The notes: generated by a model not told the origin, from the letters alone. Counted from the first letter of the stretch, positions 1 to 8,464 are shown. The stretch is 64,000 bases of DNA from Pseudomonas sp. efr-133-TYG-5 (GCF_030209175.1 NZ_JARVSM010000001.1:930001-994000), one strand, 5' to 3'. Program-made: numbers and translations.

Positions 1-2
1 CG

Positions 3-1652
3 GACTGGATCTGGGAGGTCGACCAGCACCTGGCCCTGACCTATCTCTCGGCACGCTTCAGCGAGGTGACCGGCTATGACCAGGCGCAATGGCTGGGCCA
101 GGATATTGGCCAGCTGCTCTTTTGCGACACCACACCACTGGAGCTGTGGCTGAAGAAACTGACGGAGGCCAGCCCGACCAGCGACCTGCGTTGCACCTAC
201 CGCGACCGATCCGGCCAGCAACGCCACTGTCGCCTCTCCGCCCGCCCGATCTTCGACCAGCAGACCGTCGTCGGCTTTCGCGGCACCGCCAGCGACATCA
301 CTGACGAAGTGGCGGCACATGCGCAGATCCAGCACCTGTCGATGCACGACGCGCTTACCGGCCTGCCCAATCGCAACAAACTCGCGCGTTATCTGGATGA
401 AGCACTGCTGCTCAAGGAACACGCGCCGCCCCTGTCGCTGCTGATGATCGACCTGGACAATTTCAAGCCGATCAACGATTCCCTGGGCCATCCGGCCGGC
501 GATGCCGTGTTGCAGGAAGTCGCCGCGCGCCTGCGCGAATGCACCCGCGATCACGACATCGTCGCCCGCCTCGGTGGCGACGAGTTCGTGGTGGTGCTCA
601 ACGGCATGGACACCCATCATGAAATCGACAAATTCTGCACCCGCCTGATCGGCAACCTGCATCAGCCGGTGCTCTTCGAGCAGCATCCGCTGCACATCGG
701 TGCCAGCGTCGGCATCGCCCTGAGCCGGCGCCAGGGCTTCGTGCCTACGGAACTGATCCGTTGCGCGGATATCGCCCTGTATCAGGCCAAATCCGAAGGC
801 AAGAACACCTGGTGCTATTTCGAAGCGCACATGAGCGATCAGATCCAGACACGTCGGCAAATGGAGGACGATCTGCGCCGGGCGCTGGTCAACGATGAGT
901 TCGTCCTGCACTACCAGCCGCGCTACAAGATCGATGGCAAGCAGATCGTCTCGGTCGAGGCCCTGGTGCGCTGGCAACATCCGACCAAGGGCCTGCTCGG
1001 CCCGGACGTGTTCATTCCCCTCGCCGAACAGACCGACCTGATCGTTCCGCTCGGCCGCTGGGTGCTGCGTGAGGCCTGCGAAACGGCGCTGACCTGGCCG
1101 CAGGACATCCTGCTCTCGGTCAACCTGTCACCCGCGCAGTTCGCCCACAGCGATGTGGTCGAAGATGTACGCCAGGTGCTGGTCGGCACGCGCTTGCCGG
1201 CCAGTCGCCTGGAACTGGAAATCACCGAAAACGTCATGCTCAACGACACCGATGGTGCGCTGACCACGATGAATGCACTGAAGGAACTGGGGGTGCGCCT
1301 GAACATGGATGACTTCGGCACCGGCTATTCGTCGCTGGGCTATCTGCGTGCCTATCCGTTCGACGGGATCAAGATCGACAAGCGTTTCATCGCCTCCATC
1401 AGCAGCGGCGCCAATGACCGCGCGGTGGTACAGGCGATCATCGGCCTGGGCAAGGCCATGGGCCTGACGGTGACGGCCGAGGGCGTCGAAACCGAGGAGC
1501 AACTGGACATCCTCGGCAGGGATCAATGCAACGAAGTGCAGGGTTACTTCATGAGTCGCCCCGTCGACAAAACGGCGTTCGCGCTGTTGCTGCACGCTTC
1601 CAGAAACGTGCAGCCGGAGCCCTCGCGACACAGGAAAGGCCGCGTCACCTGA
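3..1652 (+). CDS. PAS-GGDEF-EAL cyclic-di-GMP signalling protein, 5' end missing
   Basis: The reading frame is already open at the left edge (first full codon at base 3), so this is the C-terminal part of a larger protein; the GTG at 66 is internal. The visible order is the end of a PAS domain (to about base 310), a GGDEF domain with an intact GGDEF signature near 573-587, and an EAL domain whose EAL motif lies near 955-965. GGDEF domains make cyclic di-GMP and EAL domains degrade it; with both signatures intact the net activity cannot be read from sequence. It ends 18 bp before the stop of the convergent TPP enzyme. Missing upstream domains could be more PAS, membrane or sensory segments. 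Confidence 0.93.
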   Translation, partial: DWIWEVDQHLALTYLSARFSEVTGYDQAQWLGQDIGQLLFCDTTPLELWLKKLTEASPTSDLRCTYRDRSGQQRHCRLSARPIFDQQTVVGFRGTASDITDEVAAHAQIQHLSMHDALTGLPNRNKLARYLDEALLLKEHAPPLSLLMIDLDNFKPINDSLGHPAGDAVLQEVAARLRECTRDHDIVARLGGDEFVVVLNGMDTHHEIDKFCTRLIGNLHQPVLFEQHPLHIGASVGIALSRRQGFVPTELIRCADIALYQAKSEGKNTWCYFEAHMSDQIQTRRQMEDDLRRALVNDEFVLHYQPRYKIDGKQIVSVEALVRWQHPTKGLLGPDVFIPLAEQTDLIVPLGRWVLREACETALTWPQDILLSVNLSPAQFAHSDVVEDVRQVLVGTRLPASRLELEITENVMLNDTDGALTTMNALKELGVRLNMDDFGTGYSSLGYLRAYPFDGIKIDKRFIASISSGANDRAVVQAIIGLGKAMGLTVTAEGVETEEQLDILGRDQCNEVQGYFMSRPVDKTAFALLLHASRNVQPEPSRHRKGRVT

Positions 1653-1670
1653 GCGGCCTCGAGCGCACAA

Positions 1671-3464
1671 TCACTTGCGCTTGCCACCGGGCAGCACGGC
1701 ACCCAGCACCTGCTTCGCCGTCTGCACGATCACCCCGGCTTCATCAGGGTCGCCCTTGAGCAGCGTCGTGGCGAACTTCTTCGCCTGTTCCAACTTGATA
1801 TGCGGTGGCAGCGGCGGCACGTTCGGGTCGGTCTTGAACTCGATCACCACCGGCACCTCCGACGCCAGCGCCTGCTCCCAGGCCGCTGCAACGTCCTCTT
1901 CGCGATCAACGAAGATCCCCTTCAGGCCGATGGAAATGGCGAACAGGTGATACGGCACGTCCGGAATGCTTTGCGAGGCGACAAATTTCGGATCGCCCTC
2001 CATCACCCGCTGCTCCCAGGTCACCTGGTTGAGGTCCTCGTTGTTGAAGACCGCGCAGATCCACTTCGGGCTGTCCCACTGCCGCCAGTACTTGGCGACG
2101 GTAATCAACTCGGCCATGTTGTTCATCTGCATCGCACCGTCACCCACCAGCGCAATCACCGGGCGTTGCGGGAAGGCAAACTTCGCCGCAATCGCATAGG
2201 GCACGGCGGCGCCCATCGAGGCCAGTCCGCCCGACAGCGAGCATTTCATGCCTCGGCGAATTTTCAGGTCACGGGCAAACCAGTTGGCGCAGGAACCGGA
2301 GTCGCTGGTGATGATCGCCTGCTCGGGCAATCGCGGTGACAGCTCGAACACTACCCGTTGCGGGTTGACCGGATCGGCTTTGGCCATGGCGCGTTTCTCG
2401 AGGGTTCTGTCCCAGCTGCCACGCCAGCCCTCGATTTTTTTGCGCCATTTGCGCGCGGTCTTGTGTTCCAGCAACGGTGCCAGCGCGGCGAGGGTCTCGG
2501 CCGCATCGCCACAGAGATTGACCTCCATCGGATAACGCAGGCCCAGCATGTCCGGCTGCAAGTCGATCTGCACCCCGCGCGCCTGACCCTCCTTGGGCAG
2601 GAACTCGGCATAGGGAAACCCCGAACCGATCATCAGCAGGGTGTCGCATTCAGTCATCAACTTGTAGCTCGGTTCGGTCCCCAGCAGGCCGATGCTGCCA
2701 GTCACCCAAGGCAGTTCGTCGGGCAACACGGCCTTGCCGAGCAGCGCCTTGGCCACCCCGGCACCGAGTTTTTCGGCGACGGCGAACACTTGCTCACTGG
2801 CGCCCAGCGCGCCGGCGCCGACCAGAATCGCCACCTTCTCCCCGGCATTGAGCACATCGGCGGCGCGCTGCAGGTCGGCCTCGTAAGGCAGCACCCGTGG
2901 CTTGCTGAAACCGACCCCGGAATGCGCCGTGCCGTGCGCGCGTGCCGGGGCCTTGTATTCGAGATCCTGCAGATCGTTGGGCAGGATCAACGCCGTCACC
3001 CGCCGCTCGCCAATCGCCGTGCGCACTGCGCGATCGAGCAAATGGCGCACCTGCGAAGGCGCCGCTGCCTGTTGTACGAAAGCCCCGGCGACGTCCTTGA
3101 ACATCGACACCAGGTCGAGCTCCTGTTGATAGTGACTACCCAATGCCGTACGCGCCTGTTGGCCGACAATCGCCAGCACCGGCATGTGATCGAGCCGCGC
3201 ATCGTAGAGTCCGGTGATCAAGTGCGAGGCACCGGGGCCGGAAGTGGCGATGCACACCCCCAGTTCGCCGGTGAACTTGGCGTGCGCCGAAGCCATGAAC
3301 GCGGCCATCTCCTCATGCCGGGCCTGGACGAATTCGATCTTGCCCTGGGCGCGGCTCAAGGCGCCGAACACGCCGTTGATGCCGTCCCCCGGATAACCAA
3401 AGATGCGTGTCACGCCCCATTGACTGAGTCGTTCAACCAGAAAATCACCCACTGTCTGCGTCAT
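1671..3464 (-). CDS. Thiamine pyrophosphate-requiring pyruvate oxidase/dehydrogenase-like enzyme
   Basis: A 597-residue member of the TPP enzyme family (POX/acetolactate synthase fold, closest in look to PoxB/YdaP). The N-terminal PYR domain carries the catalytic glutamate in the RHEEMAAFMA segment; a central FAD/nucleotide-type domain and a C-terminal PP domain follow. The cofactor motif is GDGAMQMNNM with the closing NN about 30 residues later. I chose the ATG at 3464 because GAGGG lies just upstream and homologous sequence begins there; the frame stays open to 3617. The likely reaction is oxidative decarboxylation of pyruvate or a related 2-oxo acid, but the substrate is not shown by sequence. 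It is divergent from the hemerythrin gene. Confidence 0.85.
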   Translation of the reverse strand: MTQTVGDFLVERLSQWGVTRIFGYPGDGINGVFGALSRAQGKIEFVQARHEEMAAFMASAHAKFTGELGVCIATSGPGASHLITGLYDARLDHMPVLAIVGQQARTALGSHYQQELDLVSMFKDVAGAFVQQAAAPSQVRHLLDRAVRTAIGERRVTALILPNDLQDLEYKAPARAHGTAHSGVGFSKPRVLPYEADLQRAADVLNAGEKVAILVGAGALGASEQVFAVAEKLGAGVAKALLGKAVLPDELPWVTGSIGLLGTEPSYKLMTECDTLLMIGSGFPYAEFLPKEGQARGVQIDLQPDMLGLRYPMEVNLCGDAAETLAALAPLLEHKTARKWRKKIEGWRGSWDRTLEKRAMAKADPVNPQRVVFELSPRLPEQAIITSDSGSCANWFARDLKIRRGMKCSLSGGLASMGAAVPYAIAAKFAFPQRPVIALVGDGAMQMNNMAELITVAKYWRQWDSPKWICAVFNNEDLNQVTWEQRVMEGDPKFVASQSIPDVPYHLFAISIGLKGIFVDREEDVAAAWEQALASEVPVVIEFKTDPNVPPLPPHIKLEQAKKFATTLLKGDPDEAGVIVQTAKQVLGAVLPGGKRK

Positions 3465-3802
3465 GAGAACCCTCACTCTGTGCATTGCCCATGGCCGCCC
3501 GCCGCTGCTGAAGGCCGCGCGGCAGGCAGTCGTCGTAAAGGACTGGACAGCCCTGCCATCGGCGAAGTTTCGATTAATTGCGCTTCGTGGCGCGCACGAT
3601 CGAGCCGTGATCTGCAATGGCGACGGGCGACGATTCAGGCAGGCTGCACGAAGGCCTTATGCCTGCAGCGACGCAACTGCTTGATCGGTAAAGAAACTTT
3701 TCTTGACCCGGGCTGGCACGGCAAATGCGAGTACCCAATGGATTGCACAGCGCCGTGGGACAACGGCCTGTGTTTGTTCCGTGATAGCAGAGGCCACACC
3801 CC
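3465..3802. other. Divergent intergenic region, 338 bp
   Basis: It separates the TPP enzyme (leftward) from the hemerythrin gene (rightward) and must hold both promoters. No coding frame with convincing composition is present. One sigma54-like element (3715-3730) is described separately. A short near-palindrome of AAGAAA and TTTTCTT lies near 3691-3704. Confidence 0.7.
3715..3730 (+). promoter_or_regulatory. Candidate sigma54 (-24/-12) promoter for the hemerythrin gene
   Basis: TGGCACGGCAAATGCG matches 10 of the 12 fixed positions of TGGCACG-N4-TTGCT, with the GG and GC dinucleotides correctly spaced. It points toward the hemerythrin start about 75 bp downstream. By a rough count about five such matches are expected by chance in a window this size, so this single match is weak. 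Confidence 0.3.
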
Positions 3803-4279
3803 ATGAACGCCATCGACCTATTGAAAGCCGACCACGAAAAAGTCAAAGCCATCCTCAGCCAACTGAGCGAATCCACCGAGCGCGCCCTGAAAAAACGCAG
3901 CGAACTGCTGAGCAAACTGGAGATGGAAATTACCATCCACACGCGCCTGGAAGAAGAAATCCTCTACCCCGCATTCAAGGAAGCCGGCGGCAAGGAACAG
4001 GACGTCATGTACTACGAAGCCAAGGAGGAACACCGCACCGTCGATTCCCTGGTGTTGCCCGATCTGAAGCTCACCGACCCGGGTACCCCGGAGTTTGCCG
4101 GTCGGGTGAAAGTGGTCAAGGAGCTGCTGGAGCACCACATCGAAGAGGAAGAAACGGAGATGTTTCCGCAGGCGAAAAAACTCCTCGGCAAGGCCCGGCT
4201 CGATGAGCTGGGCGAGCAGATGGAAGCGTTGAAAGCCAGTTACAAGAAGGAGATGTCCGCCGGCAACCTGGCGGCGTGA
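3803..4279 (+). CDS. Hemerythrin HHE domain-containing protein
   Basis: A 158-residue all-helical protein with the spaced His/Glu ligands of hemerythrin: H10 in the first helix, an IHTRLEEEILYP segment, an EEHRTVDSL segment, and a late EHHIEEEETEMFP segment. These bind a non-heme di-iron centre; family members store or sense oxygen or take part in nitrosative and oxidative stress. There is no signal peptide, so it is probably cytoplasmic. It is monocistronic, closed by a strong terminator at 4298-4325. Confidence 0.9.
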   Translation: MNAIDLLKADHEKVKAILSQLSESTERALKKRSELLSKLEMEITIHTRLEEEILYPAFKEAGGKEQDVMYYEAKEEHRTVDSLVLPDLKLTDPGTPEFAGRVKVVKELLEHHIEEEETEMFPQAKKLLGKARLDELGEQMEALKASYKKEMSAGNLAA

Positions 4280-4297
4280 TTGATTGGCGTGAACACC

Positions 4298-4325
4298 AGG
4301 CCCGACCGCTGTCGGGCCTTTTTTT
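4298..4325 (+). terminator. Rho-independent terminator after the hemerythrin gene
   Basis: A perfect 9-bp stem (AGGCCCGAC / GTCGGGCCT) with loop CGCT is followed by seven T. The T run touches the stop codon of the opposite-strand gene at 4324. Confidence 0.92.
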
Positions 4326-4542
4326 ATCTTTGCACCTGGCCCTCGCGGGACTCGGTAAACACATTGCCGGCATCGCGTACCAGCTGCCGCCATTCGGCGC
4401 TGGTGATCAGGCCCTGCTCTTCCATGTCGTCGGCCGCTTTCAGCAGCTCGTCGTATTGCTGTTCGGGATCCATGCGCAGTTGCGCTTGCGTGGCCAGTTT
4501 GCGCCATGCCGCCAGGGATTCTTTCTTTCGCTGATCGAACAT
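4324..4542 (-). CDS. Small conserved-looking hypothetical protein
   Basis: 72 residues, charged and predicted helical, starting MFDQRKKESLAAWRKL and containing a DPEQQYDELLKAADDMEEQG stretch. No signal peptide, membrane segment or cysteines. A purine-rich site lies upstream (TCATCCC on the reverse strand reads AAGAGGTCATCCCT before ATG). I do not recognise a function. Its stop codon overlaps the T tract of the hemerythrin terminator, so the two genes are convergent and nearly abutting. Confidence 0.6.
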   Translation of the reverse strand: MFDQRKKESLAAWRKLATQAQLRMDPEQQYDELLKAADDMEEQGLITSAEWRQLVRDAGNVFTESREGQVQR

Positions 4543-4629
4543 AGGGATGACCTCTTGGGGATGTGATTCGGTAGAGCGAAGCCCACGACCAGTCGTTCCT
4601 CATCCGCGACGGATGGAATGCCACCCGCC

Positions 4630-5280
4630 TCAGCCCGCACCCAGGGCCTGCAAATAATCGCCGAAACCTTCCCGGCAACGGCTGTGCTTGCGAGCACTGG
4701 TGACCACGCTGTTGGTCGCGGTCCAGACAATCCGCGCACCGGCACGCTCCAGATCGCGCACCAGATGCACGTCTTCATGGGCCGGCAGCGGCCGGAAACC
4801 GCCCGCCCGCTGATACGCCATCGAACACACGCCCAGGTTGGCACCGTGAATATGCCGGTGACCTTCCACTGCCTGATACAGGCTCTCGTAGCGCGTCTGT
4901 ACGTGCACCGGGTGCTCCGCCCAACTGTCGACGCTGACCGTGCCGCACACCGCATCGGCCTGAAAATCCAGCTGGCGCACCAGCCAGTGCGGGGCAACCA
5001 CCGTGTCGGCATCGGTGAAGGCCAGCCAGCGCGCCCCGGCGACGATCAACGCCGCCGCCCCGGCGCATCGGGCCTCCCCGACATTGCGCCCGTCGGTGAC
5101 CAGGGTCTTGATCCCCATCTCGTGCGCCACTTGCGCCGAGTCATCCGTGCAGCTGTCGAGCACCACCAGAATTTCCACCGGTTCCGCCAGCAGCGGATGC
5201 GCCGCCGCGGTCAGGACCGACTCCAGGCATTGTGCAAGCCATGCTTCTTCGTTGTGAGCGGGGATGACGACGCCAATCAT
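4630..5280 (-). CDS. Glycosyltransferase family 2 protein
   Basis: 216 residues with a GT-A fold: the nucleotide-binding start MIGVVIPAHNEE, then LVVLDSCTDDS, and the metal-binding DAD motif in LAFTDADTVV. A later HEDVHLVRDLERAG segment matches the acceptor-side region. No membrane helices, so the enzyme is cytoplasmic; the sugar donor and acceptor are unknown. I chose the ATG at 5280 because AGGAG sits 8 bp upstream and the fold begins there, rather than the open extension to 5355. No polysaccharide genes are adjacent. Confidence 0.85.
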   Translation of the reverse strand: MIGVVIPAHNEEAWLAQCLESVLTAAAHPLLAEPVEILVVLDSCTDDSAQVAHEMGIKTLVTDGRNVGEARCAGAAALIVAGARWLAFTDADTVVAPHWLVRQLDFQADAVCGTVSVDSWAEHPVHVQTRYESLYQAVEGHRHIHGANLGVCSMAYQRAGGFRPLPAHEDVHLVRDLERAGARIVWTATNSVVTSARKHSRCREGFGDYLQALGAG

Positions 5281-5488
5281 GTGCTTGCTCCTGCCTGCCG
5301 GTGGGCCACTCACATCGCGGTGGCCGATAACTGACAGACCAGAGCCGATTTCCATTGGTTCGAGTTTTTTGCTGGCGCGGGTAGCGGCGATGTAGCGCAG
5401 CCAGGAGGCTCACAGCCACACTTATCAAGAGTTATATAACCGTCGATGGTTATTACGAACTTCCTTATAAACCTGTCAGTAATGACAG

Positions 5489-5516
5489 TTGTAGCTCCAT
5501 CTCGCCCACTTATAAG
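5489..5516 (+). promoter_or_regulatory. Candidate sigma70 promoter with nearby palindromes
   Basis: TTGTAG (5489-5494), a 16-bp spacer and TATAAG (5511-5516) lie 45 bp before the small orphan gene. Just upstream are the palindrome GTTATATAAC (5431-5440) and the inverted repeat CTGTCA-GTAA-TGACAG (5473-5488), both possible operators in a locally AT-rich stretch. Confidence 0.45.
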
Positions 5517-5561
5517 CTGTCCGCACTGGCAACTGGGTCAGTTCGAAAAGGAGCACATTCC

Positions 5562-5882
5562 ATGGCGGATAAAATCAGTCAGTTCCTGCCGTATGAAATC
5601 GACGGTTTCGACGCGGCGAGCAAAACCATTTCTCTGGCAAAGACCACGGCGCCCGGGGCAAAAATCCAGGCCACAACGGCTTCCAACGTCGAGCGACTCA
5701 TCTTCACGGGAGTCAACAGCACGGTCGACCTGCACCTGACGAATTACAGCGGCTCCACGCTGCTGGAAGGCGTCATTCCTGCATGGTTCTTGAAGAACAA
5801 CGTCGGCGGAGTCGTCAATTGCCTGTTCCGATCATCGCCCAGTGGCGTGGTCATCGCCGATGATGTTCGAATCGTGCCTTGA
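5562..5882 (+). CDS. Small beta-rich orphan protein of unknown function
   Basis: 106 residues starting MADKISQFLPYEIDGFD, with AAGGAG 10 bp before the ATG. The composition (many V, T, S, N with alternating hydrophobics, one Cys, no signal peptide or membrane helix) suggests a small beta-sandwich. I do not recognise the family. It stands alone: a well-formed promoter lies upstream and a hairpin terminator follows at 5900-5922, so it is a self-contained transcription unit. Confidence 0.7.
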   Translation: MADKISQFLPYEIDGFDAASKTISLAKTTAPGAKIQATTASNVERLIFTGVNSTVDLHLTNYSGSTLLEGVIPAWFLKNNVGGVVNCLFRSSPSGVVIADDVRIVP

Positions 5883-5899
5883 ACCACACAGGCCAACCG

Positions 5900-5922
5900 T
5901 GACGCACCCTGCGTCATGTTTT
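5900..5922 (+). terminator. Probable terminator after the 5562 gene
   Basis: The 7-bp stem TGACGCA / TGCGTCA with loop CCC is followed by TGTTTTCTT. It is shorter than the other terminators here but well placed, 18 bp after the stop. Confidence 0.6.
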
Positions 5923-6062
5923 CTTACACCTTTTGTCGCCCGATCCGACATTGCCCGGTGATCGAAGGCCGGCGCGGCGGATCATTTTGGTATCATGCGC
6001 CGCTTTTACGGTTAACCGCCCGCCTGTCCTGCCGACCGGCGGGCTCGAAAAGGCGGTATGAA

Positions 6063-6668
6063 ATGACGGCTTTGTTGACTCGCCGCAAGGTGCTTGCGGG
6101 AATGGGCGTGCTCGGTCTCGGCCTGCTCGCCGGCTGTGATACCCGCGGCCAACTGTCGTACAAGTACGGCAAGGATCTGAGTAACAAGATCATGGGACGC
6201 ACCTTCAAGCTGAAGAATCCCGAAGGCGAAACCATGACGCTGTCGAGCTTCCGCGGCCTGATGCCGATGGTGTTCTTCGGCTTCACCCAGTGCCCGGCAG
6301 TCTGCCCGACCACCCTCGCCCGCGCGGCGCAGATCAAAAAGCTGATGGGCAAGGATGGCGACCGCCTGCAGGTGATTTTCATCACCCTCGATCCTGAGCG
6401 CGACACCCCGCAGATCCTCGACGCCTACGTCAAAGCCTTCGACCCGACATTCGTCGCGCTGTACGGCACGCTCGAAGAAACCCAGGCCACGGCCAAGGAA
6501 TTCGACGTGTTCTTCGAGAAGGTCCCGGCAGGCGACACCTACACCATCTCGCACACCGCCACCAGTTACGTTTACGACTCGCGCGGCGAACTGCGCCTGG
6601 GTCTGTCTACCTCGCTTTCGGCACAAGAGTGCACGGAAGATTTGCTCACCGTCATGGAGGTTTGCTGA
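6063..6668 (+). CDS. SCO family copper-binding lipoprotein (SCO1/SenC)
   Basis: 201 residues. A Tat/Sec-like N-terminus with RR is followed by the lipobox LLAGC (Cys25), then a thioredoxin-like fold with the copper-binding CPAVC motif (Cys77, Cys81) and the conserved distal histidine (about His164 in TISHTATS). Sco proteins deliver copper to the CuA site of cytochrome oxidase or act as periplasmic thiol reductants. I chose the ATG at 6063 because the lipoprotein signal starts there; the frame is open from 5916. Its stop overlaps the start of the next gene by one base (TGATG), implying translational coupling with the PCu(A)C chaperone. Confidence 0.92.
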   Translation: MTALLTRRKVLAGMGVLGLGLLAGCDTRGQLSYKYGKDLSNKIMGRTFKLKNPEGETMTLSSFRGLMPMVFFGFTQCPAVCPTTLARAAQIKKLMGKDGDRLQVIFITLDPERDTPQILDAYVKAFDPTFVALYGTLEETQATAKEFDVFFEKVPAGDTYTISHTATSYVYDSRGELRLGLSTSLSAQECTEDLLTVMEVC

Positions 6669-7147
6669 TGCATCCCGTTCTGAACAACATCAAACGCGCC
6701 GTTTTCGGTCTGTCCCTGCTGGGCCTGGCGCTGAACGCGTCGGCACAAACCAGCGTCAGCGACGCCTGGGTGCGTGCGACCGTGCCGACCCAGTCCGCCA
6801 GCGGCGCGTTCATGACCCTCACCGCCGACAGCGACAGCAAACTGCTCAGCGTTGCCTCGCCGGTAGCCAAGGACGTGCAGATTCATGAAATGAGCATGAA
6901 GAACGACGTGATGAGCATGGGCCCGGTCGACTCGGTCGACCTGCCGGCCGGCAAAGCGGTGAAGTTCGATCCGAACGGCTACCACGTCATGCTGATGGGC
7001 CTGAGCGGCCAGTTGAAGGAAGGCGACAGCGTGGCGCTGACCCTGACCGTGGAGAACGCCAAGGGCGAAAAACAGGCCATCGAAATCAAGGCGCCGGTAC
7101 GCTCGCTGACTAACATGGAAGGCCACGATCACAGCAAGATGCATTGA
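6668..7147 (+). CDS. Periplasmic copper chaperone PCu(A)C
   Basis: 159 residues with a Sec signal peptide cut after ALNASA (about residue 26). The copper motif H-x10-M-x21-H-x-M is exact: His73, Met84, His106, Met108. A His/Met-rich tail (GHDHSKMH) may also bind copper. PCu(A)C donates copper in the periplasm and works with Sco in CuA assembly, which fits the overlap with the sco gene. No oxidase subunit genes are nearby, so the pair acts at a distance. Confidence 0.93.
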   Translation: MHPVLNNIKRAVFGLSLLGLALNASAQTSVSDAWVRATVPTQSASGAFMTLTADSDSKLLSVASPVAKDVQIHEMSMKNDVMSMGPVDSVDLPAGKAVKFDPNGYHVMLMGLSGQLKEGDSVALTLTVENAKGEKQAIEIKAPVRSLTNMEGHDHSKMH

Positions 7148-7160
7148 TCGCTGCCGACTG

Positions 7161-7204
7161 AAAAAACGCGGGGCGGCATGATCGACGATCATGCCGCCCC
7201 GTTT
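7161..7204. terminator. Bidirectional terminator between the PCu(A)C gene and ohr
   Basis: A 16-bp perfect inverted repeat (arms 7169-7184 and 7186-7201, GC-rich at the base) has AAAAAA on its left and GTTT on its right, so it can end transcription from both converging genes. Confidence 0.88.
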
Positions 7205-7214
7205 GCATTGCGCG

Positions 7215-7631
7215 TCAGGCCAGCTTCACCTCGACATCAATATTGTTGCGCGTGGCCTTGGAATACGGGCACAGCTGATGCGCGGTTTCCAGCAGTTTCT
7301 GCGCCGCCTCGCGGTCCAGCCCCGGCAGGCTCACATTGAGCCGAGCCTGCAGCAGATAGCCACCGGAGTTGGTGCCCAGATCTACCTCGGCATCCACCGC
7401 CACATCCGCTGGCAGGCTGACCTTCTGCTGCTGCGCGGCGACTTTCAGCGCGCCGATGAAACACGCCGACCAACCGGCCGCAAACAGCTGCTCCGGATTG
7501 GTCCCGCCGCCGTTGGTGCCGGGGGACGACAGCTTGACGTCGAGGATCCCGTCGGAACTGCGTGACGCCCCATCGCGCCCGCCGGTGGTGTGGGTCTTGG
7601 CGGTATAGAGAACTTTTTCGATCTGACTCAT
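7215..7631 (-). CDS. ohr: Organic hydroperoxide resistance protein (Ohr/OsmC family)
   Basis: 138 residues, the usual Ohr length, starting MSQIEKVLYTAKTHTTGGRDG, with AGGAGA upstream. The two redox cysteines of the family are present: Cys57 in AAGWSACF and Cys121 in LCPYSKATR. It is a cytoplasmic thiol peroxidase that reduces organic hydroperoxides to alcohols. The usual OhrR repressor gene is not adjacent. OsmC is the alternative family, but the N-terminus and length favour Ohr. Confidence 0.9.
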   Translation of the reverse strand: MSQIEKVLYTAKTHTTGGRDGASRSSDGILDVKLSSPGTNGGGTNPEQLFAAGWSACFIGALKVAAQQQKVSLPADVAVDAEVDLGTNSGGYLLQARLNVSLPGLDREAAQKLLETAHQLCPYSKATRNNIDVEVKLA

Positions 7632-7792
7632 GGCGATCTCCTGAGCAATAACAACCTGAGTTCACGGCGCCCCAGGGTCCTGAGGCGCCACCCGATTCGC
7701 ACAGCTTTCTCACTATAGACGCGGGTTTGCCGGGCACCGGCGAAACGGACACGCGGACGGTACCCAGCGATCAGACCGATGATGGAAAGCAT

Positions 7793-7840
7793 GCTTTACA
7801 TCAGCGAACGCTTCGACGAACATGTAAAGCGTCTTTTACA
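7793..7840. promoter_or_regulatory. Operator-like cluster of TGTAAA repeats
   Basis: GCTTTACAT (7793-7801) and ATGTAAAGC (7822-7830) form a perfect 9-bp inverted repeat; a third related half-site, CTTTTACA, follows at 7833-7840. The cluster ends 13 bp before the ATG of the membrane protein. It is a good candidate operator for the small XRE regulator encoded in the same dicistron. Confidence 0.55.
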
Positions 7841-7853
7841 CAGGGAGTTGAAA

Positions 7854-8228
7854 ATGAAGCACTTCAATAAGGAAATGGCCGCCGCAATGGCGTTGTACGT
7901 CCTGGTGCTGCTGGCATCGCAATGGGCATTGCTGTACCTGGGCGAGGCCAACGCCTGGCTGCGCACGGTCATCGTCCTGTTGCCGATGATCCCGGTCGCC
8001 CTGTTTTGCTGGACCGTGGTGCGTGACATGCGCCGGCTCGACGAAATGTACCTGCGCATCCAGTTCGAAGCCCTGGGTTTTGCCTTCGCGGCCTCGGCCA
8101 TGCTGACCTTCACCTACGGTTTTCTGGAAACCGTCGGCGCGCCGCACGTCCCCTGGTTGTGGGTGTGGCCGGTGATGGGGCTGATGTGGATGATCGGTTT
8201 GCGCATCGCCAAGCGTCGCTACCAATGA
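7854..8228 (+). CDS. Small integral membrane protein paired with an XRE regulator
   Basis: 124 residues with about four hydrophobic segments and a basic C-terminus. I chose the ATG at 7854 because GGGAG precedes it; the frame is open from 7779, but that part overlaps the repeat cluster. No catalytic motif is visible. The last four bases overlap the next gene (ATGA), so it is made together with the XRE-type regulator. Small membrane protein plus HTH pairs of this kind are common in bacteria, but their function is mostly unknown. Confidence 0.75.
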   Translation: MKHFNKEMAAAMALYVLVLLASQWALLYLGEANAWLRTVIVLLPMIPVALFCWTVVRDMRRLDEMYLRIQFEALGFAFAASAMLTFTYGFLETVGAPHVPWLWVWPVMGLMWMIGLRIAKRRYQ

Positions 8229-8425
8229 AAAACCGTCTGAAGGAACTGCGCGCCGAGCGCACATGGTCGCAGGTCGAACTGGCCGAACGTCTTGGCGTGT
8301 CGCGCCAGACCATCAACGCCATCGAAAACGAACGCTACGACCCGAGCCTGCCGCTGGCCTTCCAGATTGCCCGGGCGTTCGGCCTGCCGATTGAAAGCAT
8401 TTTCGATGATGCGCCAGGGCAATAA
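8225..8425 (+). CDS. Small XRE-family helix-turn-helix regulator
   Basis: 66 residues, almost entirely a Cro/CI-type HTH: an RLKELRAERTWSQVELAERL helix pair, then recognition helix SRQTINAIENERYDPSL. This YdbL/Xre-like single-domain type usually autoregulates its operon. It overlaps the membrane protein gene by 4 bp. The TGTAAA cluster at 7793-7840 is the natural candidate binding site. Confidence 0.85.
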   Translation: MKNRLKELRAERTWSQVELAERLGVSRQTINAIENERYDPSLPLAFQIARAFGLPIESIFDDAPGQ

Positions 8426-8464
8426 CCCTCCAGCAAGGGGCAACGCCCTGTTGCCCCTGTGCGA

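Noticed and set aside
1638..1660. Hairpin AGGCCGC / GCGGCCT around the stop of the first gene
   Set aside because: No T run follows and it overlaps coding sequence; too weak to call a terminator.
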